Assembly: GCF_001625215.2 (NCBI RefSeq)
Contig: NC_030387.2
Span: 2,198,501-2,262,500, forward strand
Reading direction: 5' to 3'
Length of the DNA: 64,000 bases
Source: Daucus carota subsp. sativus
Taxonomy: Eukaryota > Streptophyta > Magnoliopsida > Apiales > Apiaceae
Each line of letters opens with the position of its first letter. The first letter of the stretch is position 1. The notes under the pieces were generated by a model. It had not been told where the DNA came from and ran no database searches. It saw nothing but the letters and a program-made list of their open reading frames with translations. Position numbers and translations under genes: made by a program. This document shows, in pieces, positions 34,489 through 46,430 of this stretch.

Positions 34489-37349
34489 GTCCCACAAATG
34501 ATGCAAAATGGATATTCAATTCATTTTGAAGGAGACACATGTGATATACATGATCCAAAGGGAAATAACATCGTTCGTGTCAAAATGCAGCAGAAATGTT
34601 TTCCCATTCAGTGGCAATATAAAGCTGAAGAAAAATCTATGCAGGCCAAAGCAAATGAGCTAACATCGCTCTGGCACAAACGCTACGGGCACTGCAATTC
34701 AAAAAGGTTAAAGTTGCTTTCAGATAAAAATATGGTCAAAGAAATTCCTCTAATCTCTGAAACTACTGATGTATGTGATGCATGTCAGTTGGGAAAAATG
34801 ACAAGAAAGCCTCTCCCTTCTAGTCAAGCATGGAGAACAACAAAGAGATTAGAGTTAATACATACAGATGTATGTGGCCCCATGAGGACTCTTTCACTCG
34901 AAAATAGCAGGTATTTCATCTTATTTATTGATGATTACACCCGCATGACGTGGGTATACTTCATGAAAGAAAAATCAGAAGTATTTAAAATTTTCAATAA
35001 ATTCAAGAATTATGTCGAGAAGAAAAGCGGTTGTCAAATCAAAAATCTAAGAAGTGATAATGGAACGGAATATACCTCATCAGAATTTAACAAGTTCTGT
35101 GAAATGGAAGGTATACATCGTCAACTCACTGTTCCTTATACACCACAACAGAATGGTGTCTGTGAAAGGAAGAACAGAACTGTGATGGAGATGGCGAGGA
35201 CAATGCTAAAAGAAAAAGAATTGCCAAATAAGTTTTGGGCAGAAGCTGTCTATACTGCAGTGTATCTTCAGAATCGGTTATCAACAAAGGCCGTTAAGGA
35301 ACAAACACCTCTTGAAGCATGGTCAGGATGTAAACCATCGGTAAATCACTTGAGAATATTCGGATGCATATGCATGCTACATCCACGTGCCTAGTCAGAA
35401 GCGGCAAAAACTAGATGAGAAAGCCGAAAAAGGAATTTTCCTCGGTTATAGCTCACAGTCCAAGGGTTATCGAGTGTACAATCCACAATCCAATAAATTT
35501 CAAATCAGCAGAGATGTTGTATTTGTTGAGAATGCTTCTTGGAATTGGGAGCATAATGACATTAATGAAAAGTATGTTGTGATGGAAACATTTAATCCTA
35601 AACCTGCAGCACCAGTTGTAGTTGGTCAGCATGAGCAACATTTCCAGGAGGAGTCTGATAGTAGCTCAGACACAGACTCGCCACGATATGAATATGACAG
35701 TTTTTCTGATTCACCTCCCTTAAAAACAAGAAGAATTTCAGATTTATATGAAAATACTGAAAGATTATCCGATCTAGATCCCGAGCAAGTTCAATTCTGT
35801 TAATTACTTTGTCTCGGATGAACCAAATAATTATGAGCAGGCATCTCAACACAAAGAATGGAGAGCTGCAATGAAAGAAGAAATATCTATGATTGAAAAG
35901 AACCATACATGGGTGTTAGTTGATAAACCACCGCACAAGGACACTATTGGTGTAAAGTGGGTATTCAAAATCAATCAAAACCCAGATGGTTCTGTTCAAA
36001 AATACAAAGCAAGATTAGTCGTGAAAGGTTATTCCCAACAATTTGGAGTAGATTATAATGAGACCTTTGCACCTGTTTCAAGACAGGATACAATCAGAAC
36101 AATTCTTGCTCTTGCAGCACATCGTAAGTGGAATATTTACCAGCTCGATGTAAAATCTGCTTTCCTAAATGGATTCCTCGAAGAAGAAATCTATATAGAG
36201 CAACCACCAGGATTCATAATAAAAGGAAAGGAGGACAAAGTCTTGAGATTAAAAAAGGCTTTGTATGGACTGAAGCAAGCTCCACGAGCATGGTATAGCC
36301 GAATCGATAAATATTTTCATCAACAAGGATTTAAGAAAAGTCCGAATGAAGCAACCTTATACATTAAACTGGAAGGACCTGACATACTTATTCTTTCCCT
36401 TTATGTTGATGACCTTATTATTACCAGAAGTAACCTTTCAATGATTACTAAATTTAAGGAACAGATGATGAAGATGTTTGAAATGACAGACCTCGGATTA
36501 ATGAACTATTTTTTAGGAATGGAGATTGATCAAAGAAAAGAAGGCATCTTCATTTGTCAGAAAAGATATGCAAGTAACATCTTGAAGAAGTTTAAGATGG
36601 ATAAATGTAATCCAATTTCAACTCCTCTGGCTCAAAATGACAAATTGAGCAAAGATGATAACTCAGAAGAAGCGGATGTTAAGCGTTATAGAAGTATAAT
36701 CGGTAGTTTACTATATTTAACTGCTACCAGACCAGATTTAATGTTTGCTACAAGTATATTATCCAGATTTATGCAAAACCCAAGGGAAGTACATATGAAA
36801 GCTGTGAAAAGGGTACTACGCTATGTAAATGGTACTACAGACTTTGGAATATGGTTCAAACCTACTGAAAATCCCGAACTGATTAGATATTCAGACAGTG
36901 ATTGGGCGGGATCAGTAGATGATATGAAAAGCACCTCTGGATACGCATTTTCACTTGGTAATTGTGTATTCACATGGCTAAGCCAAAAACAGGATACAAT
37001 TGCACAATCGACAGCCGAAGCAGAGTATATTGCAGCATGTTCGGCAGTAAATCAAGCGATATGGCTTAGAAGGATTCTATCAGAACTGGGTGAAAAACAA
37101 AAGTCAGCAACTAAGATTTATTGCGACAGCACATCGGCAATTGCTATTGCAAAGAACCCGGTTCAACATAGAAAGACAAAGCATATCAAGATAAAATACC
37201 ACTTTGTTCGAGAAGCTGAAAATAAAAGAAAAATCAGCCTAGTTCACTGCAGTACAGAAGATCAACTAGCTGATATTTTTACAAAGCCACTTCCAAAAGC
37301 AAAGTTTGAATCTCTAAGAAATAAGCTTGGCATACAGAAGAAGTTCTTC

Positions 37350-37358
37350 AAGGAGGAG
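37350..37358 (+). other. Polypurine tract of the Copia element
   Basis: AAGGAGGAG directly before the 3' LTR, the primer for plus-strand synthesis in LTR elements. Confidence 0.85.
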
Positions 37359-37646
37359 TGTTAAACAGTGAATAACTTCTTTAGTGAATAAATAAAATAC
37401 AGGTTTATATTCATTAAATATAAAGCTTTAACAATAAAGGCTGTAAACCAATATAAATAACAGCCACCAATATAAGTGGTGGTATAGGTATAAGTTTACT
37501 ATATTTATATTCAACCCAACAATATAAATAGGATTGTATAATTTGTAATCAATTAAGTAGAAGAGTTATATCTTTTATAAACACATTTTATTCTCTTTTA
37601 TCTTCTCTGCACTATCAGCACAATTATCTGAAATATCTAGCTAACA
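37359..37646 (+). repeat. 3' LTR of the Copia element
   Basis: 288 bp, two differences from the 5' LTR, followed by the second AACCT target copy. Confidence 0.95.
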
Positions 37647-37651
37647 AACCT

Positions 37652-38210
37652 ACAAACAAGTGATTAGAACAATTATATTTAGTGATTGCTTCATTTTCTT
37701 CAGTTAAATAAATACATATATACACATTACCTTCTGATCATCACCACCACTATTAATTCCGGCCATCACCAAACTGAACAATTTAGTACAAATAGGGGGC
37801 AATAATTTATTTATTTAAAAATACAATAAAAAGAGCATATATTCGTTTAGAGATTAAATAGATCTAGAGGTGAGAAAAGAGATTAAGGTTAGCAAAGAGG
37901 CTGCCGGAAAACATGAACAAGGATGAAGAGAGAAAGAAGAAGCTATGAGTAGAGGGGTGGAGTAAGCAGCAGTATGTTTGAAGAAGTGGGAGAACAACGA
38001 TGGAGATGGCGATGGGCATAGGGTTGGGGTCGGGGTGGGGGTGGTGGTCAGGGTCGGGTAAGGGTGGCTGAGGTAAAGATGGTGGGTTGCTGGGCAGGAG
38101 TGGGCTTGTTTTATTTAGTGATTAATCGATGTGATTTACTGATTGGGTTTAGTGACTAGGATGGTGTCGTTTTATTTAGTGATTAATCGAAGCAATTTAG
38201 TGATTGCGTT
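37652..38210. other. Interior of the outer inverted-repeat element, with a GC-rich patch
   Basis: 37860-38110 is much richer in G+C than its surroundings and, on the minus strand, is rich in CCACC/CCCCGACCC words like a plant 5' UTR or coding start. No protein is recognised. 38100-38210 repeats TTTTATTTAGTGATTAATCG twice (about 38109 and 38170). Confidence 0.4.
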
Positions 38211-38575
38211 TACTAGAAACGGTCGAAAATATAAATTCGACTACTTCTGATAGAAAATATTTTTCGATCGGAAATGGTCGAATTTATATTTGCGACCTTA
38301 AACGGTAGAATTTATATTTTCGACCAGAAAACCATGAAATTTCTTATAAACCGAATTGCGGGAAAATTTCCACCGCACAGATATTTTGACCGGCTATTAT
38401 TTTCGACCAAGTCCATGGGCGGAAAAATCTGGAGGGTTATTTTCGACCAATTAATTTTGACCGGCCTTAAATTCTTCTGTGTACAGTCAAATATATTATT
38501 TTCGACCGAATTTTTTTTCGACCGTTAACGTTCCAAAATAACGTCCGGTCGAAAATAGCCGTTTTTCTTGTAGTG
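38211..38575. mobile_element. Small CACTA-like non-autonomous element
   Basis: The right end on the opposite strand is CACTACAAGAAAAACGGC, running into TATTTTCGACCGG. The left end TACTAGAAACGGTCG is a decayed mirror of it. The interior repeats TTTCGACC / GGTCGAAA about ten times, like CACTA subterminal arrays. About 365 bp. No clear 3-bp duplication. Confidence 0.6.
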
Positions 38576-38700
38576 TGATTGGGGCTGGTTTGTAGTTTAA
38601 AGGTGGTTTGTATTTGAGCAACTTCCGATATATATACACACCATTTATTTTATGGATAACCATCTTCTATAGGGTCACGTCGAGAATCATTTGGTTCTAC

Positions 38701-39640
38701 TTTAAAAACTCCAATAATATTAAAATTATTCTTAATTAAATTTTGATTACGAAGTTTAATAGTAATCATACATAAAATGTATAAACAATTTAACACATAC
38801 AATCTATGTTAAGAAATTGATTTTTAAATTTCGTTCTTTTCAGAACCACTTTGGAAGACTATGCATGGTTGAACTATAGAACTAGTTTCTCCATTACGAT
38901 TATTTTTCAACATTTTTTGGGGAAAAAATGTTCAAAGAAATACATTCTTAAAAGAAGAACAAAGAAGAAAACGATAGAAGTTTATAAGAAATTTCATGTA
39001 AAATTTGAATTAAAATTACAATTTTAAGTTAATTAACCTTTCACCATCAATAATAATAGCATCCAACATGTTTAATAATAAATATGGATTAAAAATAACA
39101 CATTCTATGTAAAGTTCACCGTGTCAAATATATACATATGACGATTCCATTCTATATTCTATAATATTTCATATTAATAATTTAGATTAATTTTGATGTT
39201 AGATTTCATGTATAAAAATTTAATTGGTGTTATATACTAATTAATAATCTTAAACATCAGTGTGTGTAATAAGCCTAATTAGGGGATAATTTGGTCGCAT
39301 GTTCATGTTAGTATCAAAAGGCTTATCCTCTGTTCGATCATATACAAGATAAATAAGTACCATTAAATTAGAAAACAAATAATAAGTCAACTAAAATCTA
39401 CTTGGATATTTATGATTTATTATCCTAATCCAAAACAAATTTTGTTTTTGACATGTTTATGATTTTTTATATCCAAATTAAATATTACCCACCAATTTTA
39501 ATTCTAGAAGCATATAAATCACACCATTACAAAACTAATTTTATTTTATATATTTGCTTAAAAAACATATTAAACAAAAATAATATTATTCAAAATATAT
39601 ATACTATACTATACTATACTATACTATAATAAGGCAACAT
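38701..39640. other. AT-rich stretch without a recognised feature
   Basis: No gene or clear repeat seen, other than an ACTAT pentamer run at about 39602-39628. Confidence 0.4.
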
Positions 39641-39720
39641 GGGTATAATTTGTCGTCGTCCAAAATTTTGGTTTGGTCATGTGCAAAAACACTACTATAC
39701 TATAAAAAGCCAACATAGGT

Positions 39721-40076
39721 ATAATTTGTAGTCGTACAAATTTTTGGTTTGGTACTCTCCTCTAAAACTAAAAGTCTACAATTGTATTATTAAACAGTTT
39801 CATATACTAAAAACACTCCTTATAAAGAGTTTCATATACTAGAAACATTCCTTATGTATATTAATATCTTTTTATTAAACTGGTTTTCAAATAAATTCAT
39901 AATTTGTAGTCGTACAAATTTTTGGTTTGGTACTCTCCTCTAAAACTAAAAGTCTACAATTGTATTATTAAACAGTTTCATATACTAAAAACACTCCTTA
40001 TAAAGAGTTTCATATACTAAAAACACTCCTTATGTATATTAATATCTTTTTATTAAACTGGTTTTCAAATAAATTT
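39721..40076. repeat. 178-bp tandem duplication
   Basis: 39721-39898 and 39899-40076 are near-identical copies (ATAATTTGTAGTCGTACAAA to GGTTTTCAAATAAATT), differing at only a few bases. A partial third copy starts near 39647. Within each unit AGTTTCATATACTA and ACACTCCTTAT repeat at a ~33-bp spacing. Confidence 0.85.
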
Positions 40077-40900
40077 TTTTGTGCATTATCATATAATATT
40101 TCATATAAAAAATTATAATGACGTTATAAATAAAATTATAAATATATAATTTTGAATATTTTTTTTCTAAAAGACATACAAATAATTAGAGACGCTACTT
40201 TTAATTATAACGTATCCTGCTCGAAATTTAACTCTAACGTGTTCTATTTTATTACAAACACTAGCCATTACGTAACATATGAGCTAGGTTGTTTCTTGTT
40301 CCTTCTCATCTTCAGTGAAGCTGCGTGTTTGAATTGAATTTGACTTTGTAATTTTTGCCTATGCTGTGATCACTTGCATAACATTTCTAAGAGTTTTGGT
40401 TGGTGGTTGATATTTGTGTTCATTGAAAGCTTCTTGGTCAACCGGATATTAAAGTTACTCTTGAAATATATCTTTTTTTTATATGTTCATTATGCTCTCG
40501 ATTTAATTTTTGTTTGTCCTTTTGTGAAACTTGATTTTGTTAAAATTGGAATGTAGAGATTGTTGGTACCACAATCCTAGACCATCGTTGAAATTAATGC
40601 TATTATAATAGAAGATGAGTTGTTTGTGTTTGAATTGAAAAAATTTAAATAATAAATGATATGTGAGAATCTAAAAAGAGAGTATAGGTTATTTTAAAAT
40701 AATCTAAGAAATTGTCATTACGTAAAAACGGATTTGATAGAGTTGGATACTACCATTAAAAAGTACGATATTATACAAAAAGAAATTGTTAATTACGCTC
40801 TGAATATATAGCATGTGATTAATCACTTCGGAATCTTAAATATTTTAGTTGAAGTTGATTATTTGTTAAATAATCATCGTCAAAGATTACCGTGTACTAG
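40077..40900. other. AT-rich stretch without a recognised gene
   Basis: Two short plus-strand frames (40152-40337, 40374-40556) show no motif. Nothing supported. Confidence 0.4.
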
Positions 40901-42055
40901 AAATTTAATCTTGAAGATGAGGGCAAGTGAAATAATTTATTTGTGTGCGTGAATCAAAATTTATCGTTGAAAAAGACGATGTTGTTCTCTAGTAATGCTC
41001 GGTATAGAGAGCAAGTGAAACGTTGATTTATTTGTGTAGTTGAATACAATATTAGTATTTTAATCAATGATATAGATGGATGGTGGTTTGACTTGGGTGC
41101 GACCCTGCATATTGGAAAGTGAAATGAATTGTTTCAAATCATTCGGAAACTGTTTGCGTATTTTGGTTTTAATTTTAAATCTTGTTGATAGATTTAAAAT
41201 GGTATTTATATTGATGTTACGAAATTGAGCTGGTCCATTTTTATATGGAGCCGAAAAATTAATTATTTCAAGACAATATCAAATTATTGTTGAAAATTTG
41301 TGGAAAAGACAATTTTATATCAGAAATTTTGTGACACTCAGAATAGAGTGGATAAATTGAAATGTAAGTAATGTGTATAAATGAATTATTATTTGAGATA
41401 TGGATGATTATTTGAGATATGTATTTGATTAAATCCGATCAAAATAATGAATCAAATCTGAATATTGAGAATGTACCACTGTATGTGGTTAGAAATAATT
41501 TAGAGATTGAGAATTTTATCAGAGTGAATGGAAGGGTATTATGTTTGAAGATATTTTTACATATTTTGACACGAATATTGAAATGTTTTTGTGATAAAAT
41601 TGTAAGAATTTTTATTGATGAGTTTGTGAGAATCTGATTCAGAGAATCTTAAAAGTAAAATTGAATATATGAAATGTGGGAGCTATATGTTTTTCTTAAA
41701 GATATAAAATTCAGAAGTTGCTAGTAAATTTTGGAAAGAAATTATGAATAGAAATTTGTTAACATATGATATGTGCAAGTGGTTGGAATTTCGATAATTT
41801 TTGTATGTAATCCATTGACGTGACTTGACATATTTAGTGAGACTTGTAAGTAAAATTGTAAGACGAGCGAGTTAAGGTAAAAATTATTATGATGAAGTAC
41901 TTGATGAGTACATTATATAAATTAGTTATTAGGCAGACATGCCTTAACTTATTGATTAATATGGTTCATATATCAAAGATGATACTAATAAATTAATTTC
42001 GAGAAATCAATTTAATTTTGTTGAAACTGAAAGTAAGAGAAAAATGTGAACCAAT
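40900..42055 (+). mobile_element. Very old Copia-like relic
   Basis: Near 41085-41120 one frame reads WWFDLGATLHI, close to the WWLDSGATRHI protease signature of Copia elements. Surroundings are heavily decayed, with many breaks. 41575-42055 also occurs near 2030-2500, so the relic was copied along with the EXPB blocks. No LTRs found. Far older than the Copia at 23843. Confidence 0.4.
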
Positions 42056-42606
42056 CAACCAATCAAAACATACATGTAGTTAATCTCCTTATCGGTCAAA
42101 AAACCCCAAGCTAGTACAAAATTATAATTGTTGTCTAGCGTCGCGATTGTCGTGTTAGTACTCTGAAATTTGTCAAGAATCTTGAAGGATAATGGTTAGC
42201 GCGATTATCTTGTAGGGATGAGGTACTTTAGAAGGGGACACTGGTGCATACGAGCCTGTTTATCTTGGGTGGATTAGGTTTTGGTTTTAACTTTTTTAAT
42301 TAAAATGGAGCTTTAATTTGGAACCTTTGATTAGACTATCATCCAATGGTTAAGACTTAAGTCTCTAATGACTCCAATTATATATGTCCTCAAGGAGCCC
42401 AACTCTTCTGTAATATATATGTTGCTAATGCAAAAGATATAAATTATGAATATTTATATATATATCATGGGACTTCAAACTTAAAAGAAAGATCAATCAG
42501 CTTCATCTTTTTTTACTGAATTTAATAATGTCGTAACAATGTTTTAATCGTCCCATAAATATGGGATCCTAACTGGACATTAGGGGATCATAAGCTAATC
42601 AGAAAC
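42056..42606. other. EXPB copy 5 3' flank
   Basis: 42300-42420 resembles the terminus of the elements at 45752-47003 (GTCTCTAATGACTCC, GAGCCCAACTC). 42480-42606 is the 3' flank shared with copy 2. No gene seen. Confidence 0.45.
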
Positions 42607-43645
42607 TCAAAAATTGGCATTTGAAATATATCTTGCCCCCTTAACCCATTTCGCTGGAACTGCGTTATCAACTTCAATAGATTTCCCGGACGAGGTAGTA
42701 ATTCTGAAGGAGAGTGGGCCTTGAGTTGCACGGTTAATGTTAGCACTCCATGTTGCACCCCAGGATTGTTTCATTGGAATCCAGCCAGAATTTGCGGGTT
42801 TGAGCTGCATAGAGCCAATGTCACCGTCTCCATTGATGCTTTCAACTGCACACGCAAAATAGTTGGGATTGATACCTTTGTCAATTTTGAACGCGATTTT
42901 TGCACCCTGATAATTGCATGGCACCCTGGAAAAACATTAAAAAGATTAGACAAAACTGAAAAAATAATTACAAATTAAAAGATACTGTGGTTTTCGATAC
43001 CTTCTGAATTGGATATCGACTCGTCCTCGTTGGCGGAGATTATTTTCTTGTCCAGGTTTAGCCATTGCCCCGAAAGCATGTCCACTCAAGTCGAAATGAA
43101 ATGGTACATCGTCACAATGTCCAGGACATTCATCTGTGATGGTTACAGTGATTGGTTTGCCCGAGCATAGGTCAGCTGAGCATTGCATCTGCATATATAG
43201 TTAATTTGTCCATGTCAATATATATATTAATAATAATGCTGGATTCGATATAAGAAGAAGAAATCGATGTTAGTTTACCTGAAAACACTGACCACAGCCA
43301 TGTCCTTTGAGGAAGATCTTGGCATTTCCGGCAGATATCATGCCTGAGTATGGAGGTTGTCCGACATCTGTGTCAAATCCGCAAGCTCCTCCTATATTCA
43401 TATCATAATTAATAAAAAAAACAAAGGGTTTCACACAAATATGTCGATGTTTAAAAACATAGTGTTATTACGAAATTATTAAAATTCAGTTTATTACCAC
43501 TTCCAGGGCCATTAGCAGGTCCATACCATGTAGCCAAACCAGGTGCAAAACCCTGTCCAAAGCTCAGGGAAATCTGCATAAAAATTACTGATAAGTTGAT
43601 CAGTAGAATAGAAATAGGTATATCATATTTGAGATTAAAGGCCAT
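42607..43645 (-). CDS. Beta-expansin copy 5, intact, four exons, 255 aa
   Basis: Exons 43645-43498, 43391-43279, 43188-43001 and 42925-42607, lengths 148, 113, 188 and 319 nt. The product has a signal peptide (MAFNLKYD then SILLINLSVIFMQ), the six-cysteine double-psi barrel with GGACGF, GCGQC and HFDLSG, and the C-terminal wall-binding domain with NYFACAVES and SWGATWSAN. Secreted; loosens cell walls. This is the intact sister of broken copy 2, with the same last-exon translation. The start codon is the one conserved in all copies. It is probably the main working gene of its pair. EXPB rather than EXPA is indicated by the TWYG start and the ICxR-free GGACGF context; confidence in the family is high. 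Confidence 0.94.
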
Positions 43646-43790
43646 TGTTTTATGTATCCGATCCACTTATAACTAAGCTTGAGTTGCAAAATGAGTAAAA
43701 ACAGTCAAACTCAAGTGGAGCGATGAATTGGTATTGGATGATGAAATTTGCATGCAAATATGAATGATATATATAGAGTTTATTTGGTTA
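43646..43790 (-). promoter_or_regulatory. EXPB copy 5 promoter
   Basis: Minus-strand TATA-like CTATATATATC at about 43766-43777, then TTTGCATGCAAA (43748-43759), about 120 and 105 bp before the ATG. Upstream lie a minisatellite and an 883-bp hAT MITE, which may affect expression; that is inference. Confidence 0.45.
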
Positions 43791-43794
43791 ACAA

Positions 43795-44061
43795 GTAAAT
43801 GCACACAGTTACCACTTTTAAGGAATTTTAGGATTATGCTAATAGTATTAATTAATTGGAATTCTATCCAGTTACCATATTTTAGGAATTTTAGGATTTT
43901 TATATTGGGTAATTGGAATTTTAGGATTATGCAGTTACCATATTTTAGGAATTTTAGGATTATGCTAGTAGTATTAATTAATTAAGATTTTATGCAGTTA
44001 CCACATTTTAGGAATTTTAGGATTTTTATATTGAGTAATTGGAATTTTAGGATTATGCAGT
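43795..44061. repeat. Minisatellite of AATTTTAGGATT units, upstream of EXPB copy 5
   Basis: Composite unit GCAGTTACCACATTTTAGG plus AATTTTAGGATT in about five irregular copies, the shorter partner of the array upstream of copy 2. Confidence 0.75.
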
Positions 44062-44944
44062 TAGGCATCGGATTTGGATCGGATCTAGCTAATTCCATAT
44101 CCTAATCCATTTAAATTTATCGGATTCGGATCGGATCGGATCAGGAGTCGGATATTTTACAAGTCAATCCATATCCGGTCCACTCGGATCATGGATAATC
44201 AGATCGGAGCCCCGATCCACTAAAAATTATGAAATATATTTTTTCAACGTGAACGATGTTTTAACTTCCATACAAAAAAAGTAATATTTTCTAGTTATAT
44301 TAATTCATAAACTTTAGCGTAATAAGTAAAAAAAAACTAATAAAGCAGTATTTAATAAAAACTTTGTAGGTTGTTCCTATAAAAACTTCAACACAGAATT
44401 TATCAACTAAATAGAATAATAATAAATAAGTTGCTTAATACTTTTGGAGGAAGCAAATTATGATTTGCTCCTCTATTAATAAGGATTAAAATCGATAAAT
44501 ATGTTTTAAATACAGAACCAGGTGATTGAGGAGGTTTTAAGTGGAAGAGTTAGCTCTTGTGTTTATACTCACTCTACATTAAAAAGAGTGATTATTAGAT
44601 TAACCGGATAACAAGAGTGAGAGCCATGTCAAGAATTAGGAGCGGCTGATTGATTATAAGAAAATATGATTTAGGATTTTGTCTTGTATCTTTAGAAATT
44701 TTTTATTTTATATATAATATATTAATAATAATATATTATATTATAATACATTATAAATTATATAATATAGTTAAGCATGAATGGGGTCGGATCGTTAACA
44801 AATCGGATTTGACCATATCCATATCAATTTTTTATCGGATCGGATTATTAGCAGATCGGATTGTTTTGATAAGGATCCATAGCCATTTATTTAACCACGG
44901 ATCGGATCGGGTCGGATCGGATATCCGATCCATTTACAGGCCTA
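44062..44944. mobile_element. hAT-type MITE, ATCCGATCC family (883 bp)
   Basis: The right end on the opposite strand is TAGGCCTGTAAATGGATCGG; the left end is TAGGCATCGGATTTGGATCGG with a short internal loss. 8-bp flanks TATGCAGT (44054-44061) and TACGCACT (44945-44952) match at six positions, a decayed duplication. Ends carry dense GGATCGGAT words. It interrupts the minisatellite. Non-coding; the open frame at 44650-45015 is chance. Confidence 0.75.
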
Positions 44945-44952
44945 TACGCACT

Positions 44953-45750
44953 TACCACATTTTAGTAATTTATATTTTTATCTATGAAATCCAAGTGTAT
45001 TCAATTCAGATTTGAAAAAATATATGAGAATATTGAGATATTCAATTACGATTTTAAATTATGGGGCAAAAACTGGTTCTATTTAAACATGATTTTAAAT
45101 TATATTTTAAAATTGGATGATATTCAATTGGGATATTTAAAATCTATCAAATGTTGACTGATTTTTTTTAGACTTCATAAAATGATAATTTTGTGAGATT
45201 GTTGAGTGTATTTTAAAATATTTGAAATTCCACCAAAATATATGAGATCTTAAAACATTGTGTTTAAGTCGACTATCATCAACTTTGCAACATTTTATAA
45301 CATAAAATCAAAATCAGATACAATTCATTAAAATCCTTAAACTAAAATCTATTAAAATCTCAATTGAATATCTCATAGAATTAAATTGGTATGGATCTGG
45401 GGATAAGTGGTTACAAATTAATGTGGTAATAATTAACTAGAGATTTAGCATAATTAATGAAAGGACTTTTTGTTTACGTGCCTCGGATAAATAGTATAAA
45501 CGGTATTTAAATTTCAAAGATTAGTGCATCACCAGCTAAATTAAAAATTTTAATTAAAAACATATAAAAATACTAATTAAAAATTATAAGGTTCGCCTCC
45601 AACTATATATACATTTTTATTTGCTACATTTGTTGAAACTACAGAGGTTATCTTATCTGTTACCACCTTTTAGGATAATTGCGTGTCATATTTTATCATA
45701 TATATTAAAATAATATATGCCCAACTCTATGTATTTTTTATATATAGAAA
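44953..45750. other. Distal upstream block of EXPB copy 5
   Basis: Collinear with blocks upstream of copies 1, 2 and 3: AT-rich repeat at about 44975-45390, then the GGATAAGTGGTTACAAAT segment. No gene seen. Confidence 0.55.
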
Positions 45751-45751
45751 A

Positions 45752-46424
45752 AACTTCTATGGAGATTATATATTTTGGAGGCTTTAGAGACTTAATCACA
45801 ACCATCCATTTTTTACACATCCAACGGCTGCAGATATTTGTCCACACATTCTTTTCAATCCCTATCCTGTCATGCAATTCTAAATCGCTAAACAACAAGC
45901 AGTACTTCTAAATCCTGCGGAACATAAAATAATAATTCCATAATATTGGTGTTCAATCATCTAAATCCTAACAAATAAAAATAAAAATTGCATACCAAAC
46001 AAAGATGTAGTTGGACATTGTTATGATTGGCACTGAACTCGTCGTCATTATCCTGCAACGAATTGAATTTGTTGCAAAACAAAATAACACTTATATATAT
46101 CACAAATATGGGGGACAAATTATTAATATTACAATATTACTAGAAATGCAGGACAAAAATTGTGTAAATTATAAAGATAGTTTTGAATTAAAACTAAAAC
46201 TCATGTCGATGATCTTGCAACAATTGAAGCCATGATATCTCAAGAATCTAATCTACAAACTACAATGGTCTGCAATTGTTGTTTACTAGAAATGCAGGAA
46301 AAAATATTACTAGAAATGCAGGACAAGAATATTTAATCATGTACATTAATTACCAGATTTTTTAACGGTAGATCCTGTAGTCTCTAAGTACTCCAAATTT
46401 TGTGGTCTCCATTGAGCCCAACTC
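45752..46424. mobile_element. Inverted-repeat element, twin A
   Basis: Left AACTTCTATGGAGATTATATATTTTGGAGGC...TTAGAGACT mirrors the right end TAGTCTCTAAGTACTCC...GGTCTCCATTGAG, an imperfect ~40-bp inverted repeat. The interior repeats CTAGAAATGCAGGACAA several times. Non-coding. Confidence 0.5.
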
Positions 46425-46430
46425 ATAGAA

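Larger units (their letters stand above)
23843..37646 (+). mobile_element. Copia LTR retrotransposon, nearly whole, split by a CACTA insertion
   Basis: LTRs 23843-24130 and 37359-37646 (288 bp each, TGTTAA...CTAACA) differ at 2 sites. Target duplication AACCT (23838-23842, 37647-37651). Primer site TGGTATCAGAGC (24133-24144, initiator Met tRNA) and polypurine tract AAGGAGGAG (37350-37358). Parts in Copia order: gag with two CX2CX4HX4C knuckles (about 24193-25080), protease (about 25140-25365), integrase (about 34660-35330), reverse transcriptase with YVDD (about 35900-36640), RNase H (about 36890-37340). The element itself is about 4.7 kb; the rest is the CACTA. Besides that insertion it has perhaps one or two coding breaks. 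LTR divergence of 0.7 percent suggests well under one million years. The lineage may be Ivana-like, unsure. Confidence 0.95.
23691..38700. mobile_element. Old element with ~65-bp terminal inverted repeats, host of the Copia insertion
   Basis: Left end AGTAGAACCAAATGGTTTTC and onward to AATAATGGTGTG (23691-23755). The opposite strand at 38636-38700 reads AGTAGAACCAAATGATTCTC and onward to AAATGGTGTG, roughly 70 percent alike over 65 bp. Without the Copia the element would be about 1.2 kb, with a GC-rich patch inside (37860-38110). Long inverted repeats and no transposase suggest a non-autonomous Mutator-like element. I could not find a clear target duplication, so the family is uncertain. Confidence 0.45.

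Noticed and set aside
44650-45015. 121-codon open frame
   Set aside because: It crosses the end of a hAT MITE and is made of its GATCGGAT words; chance frame.
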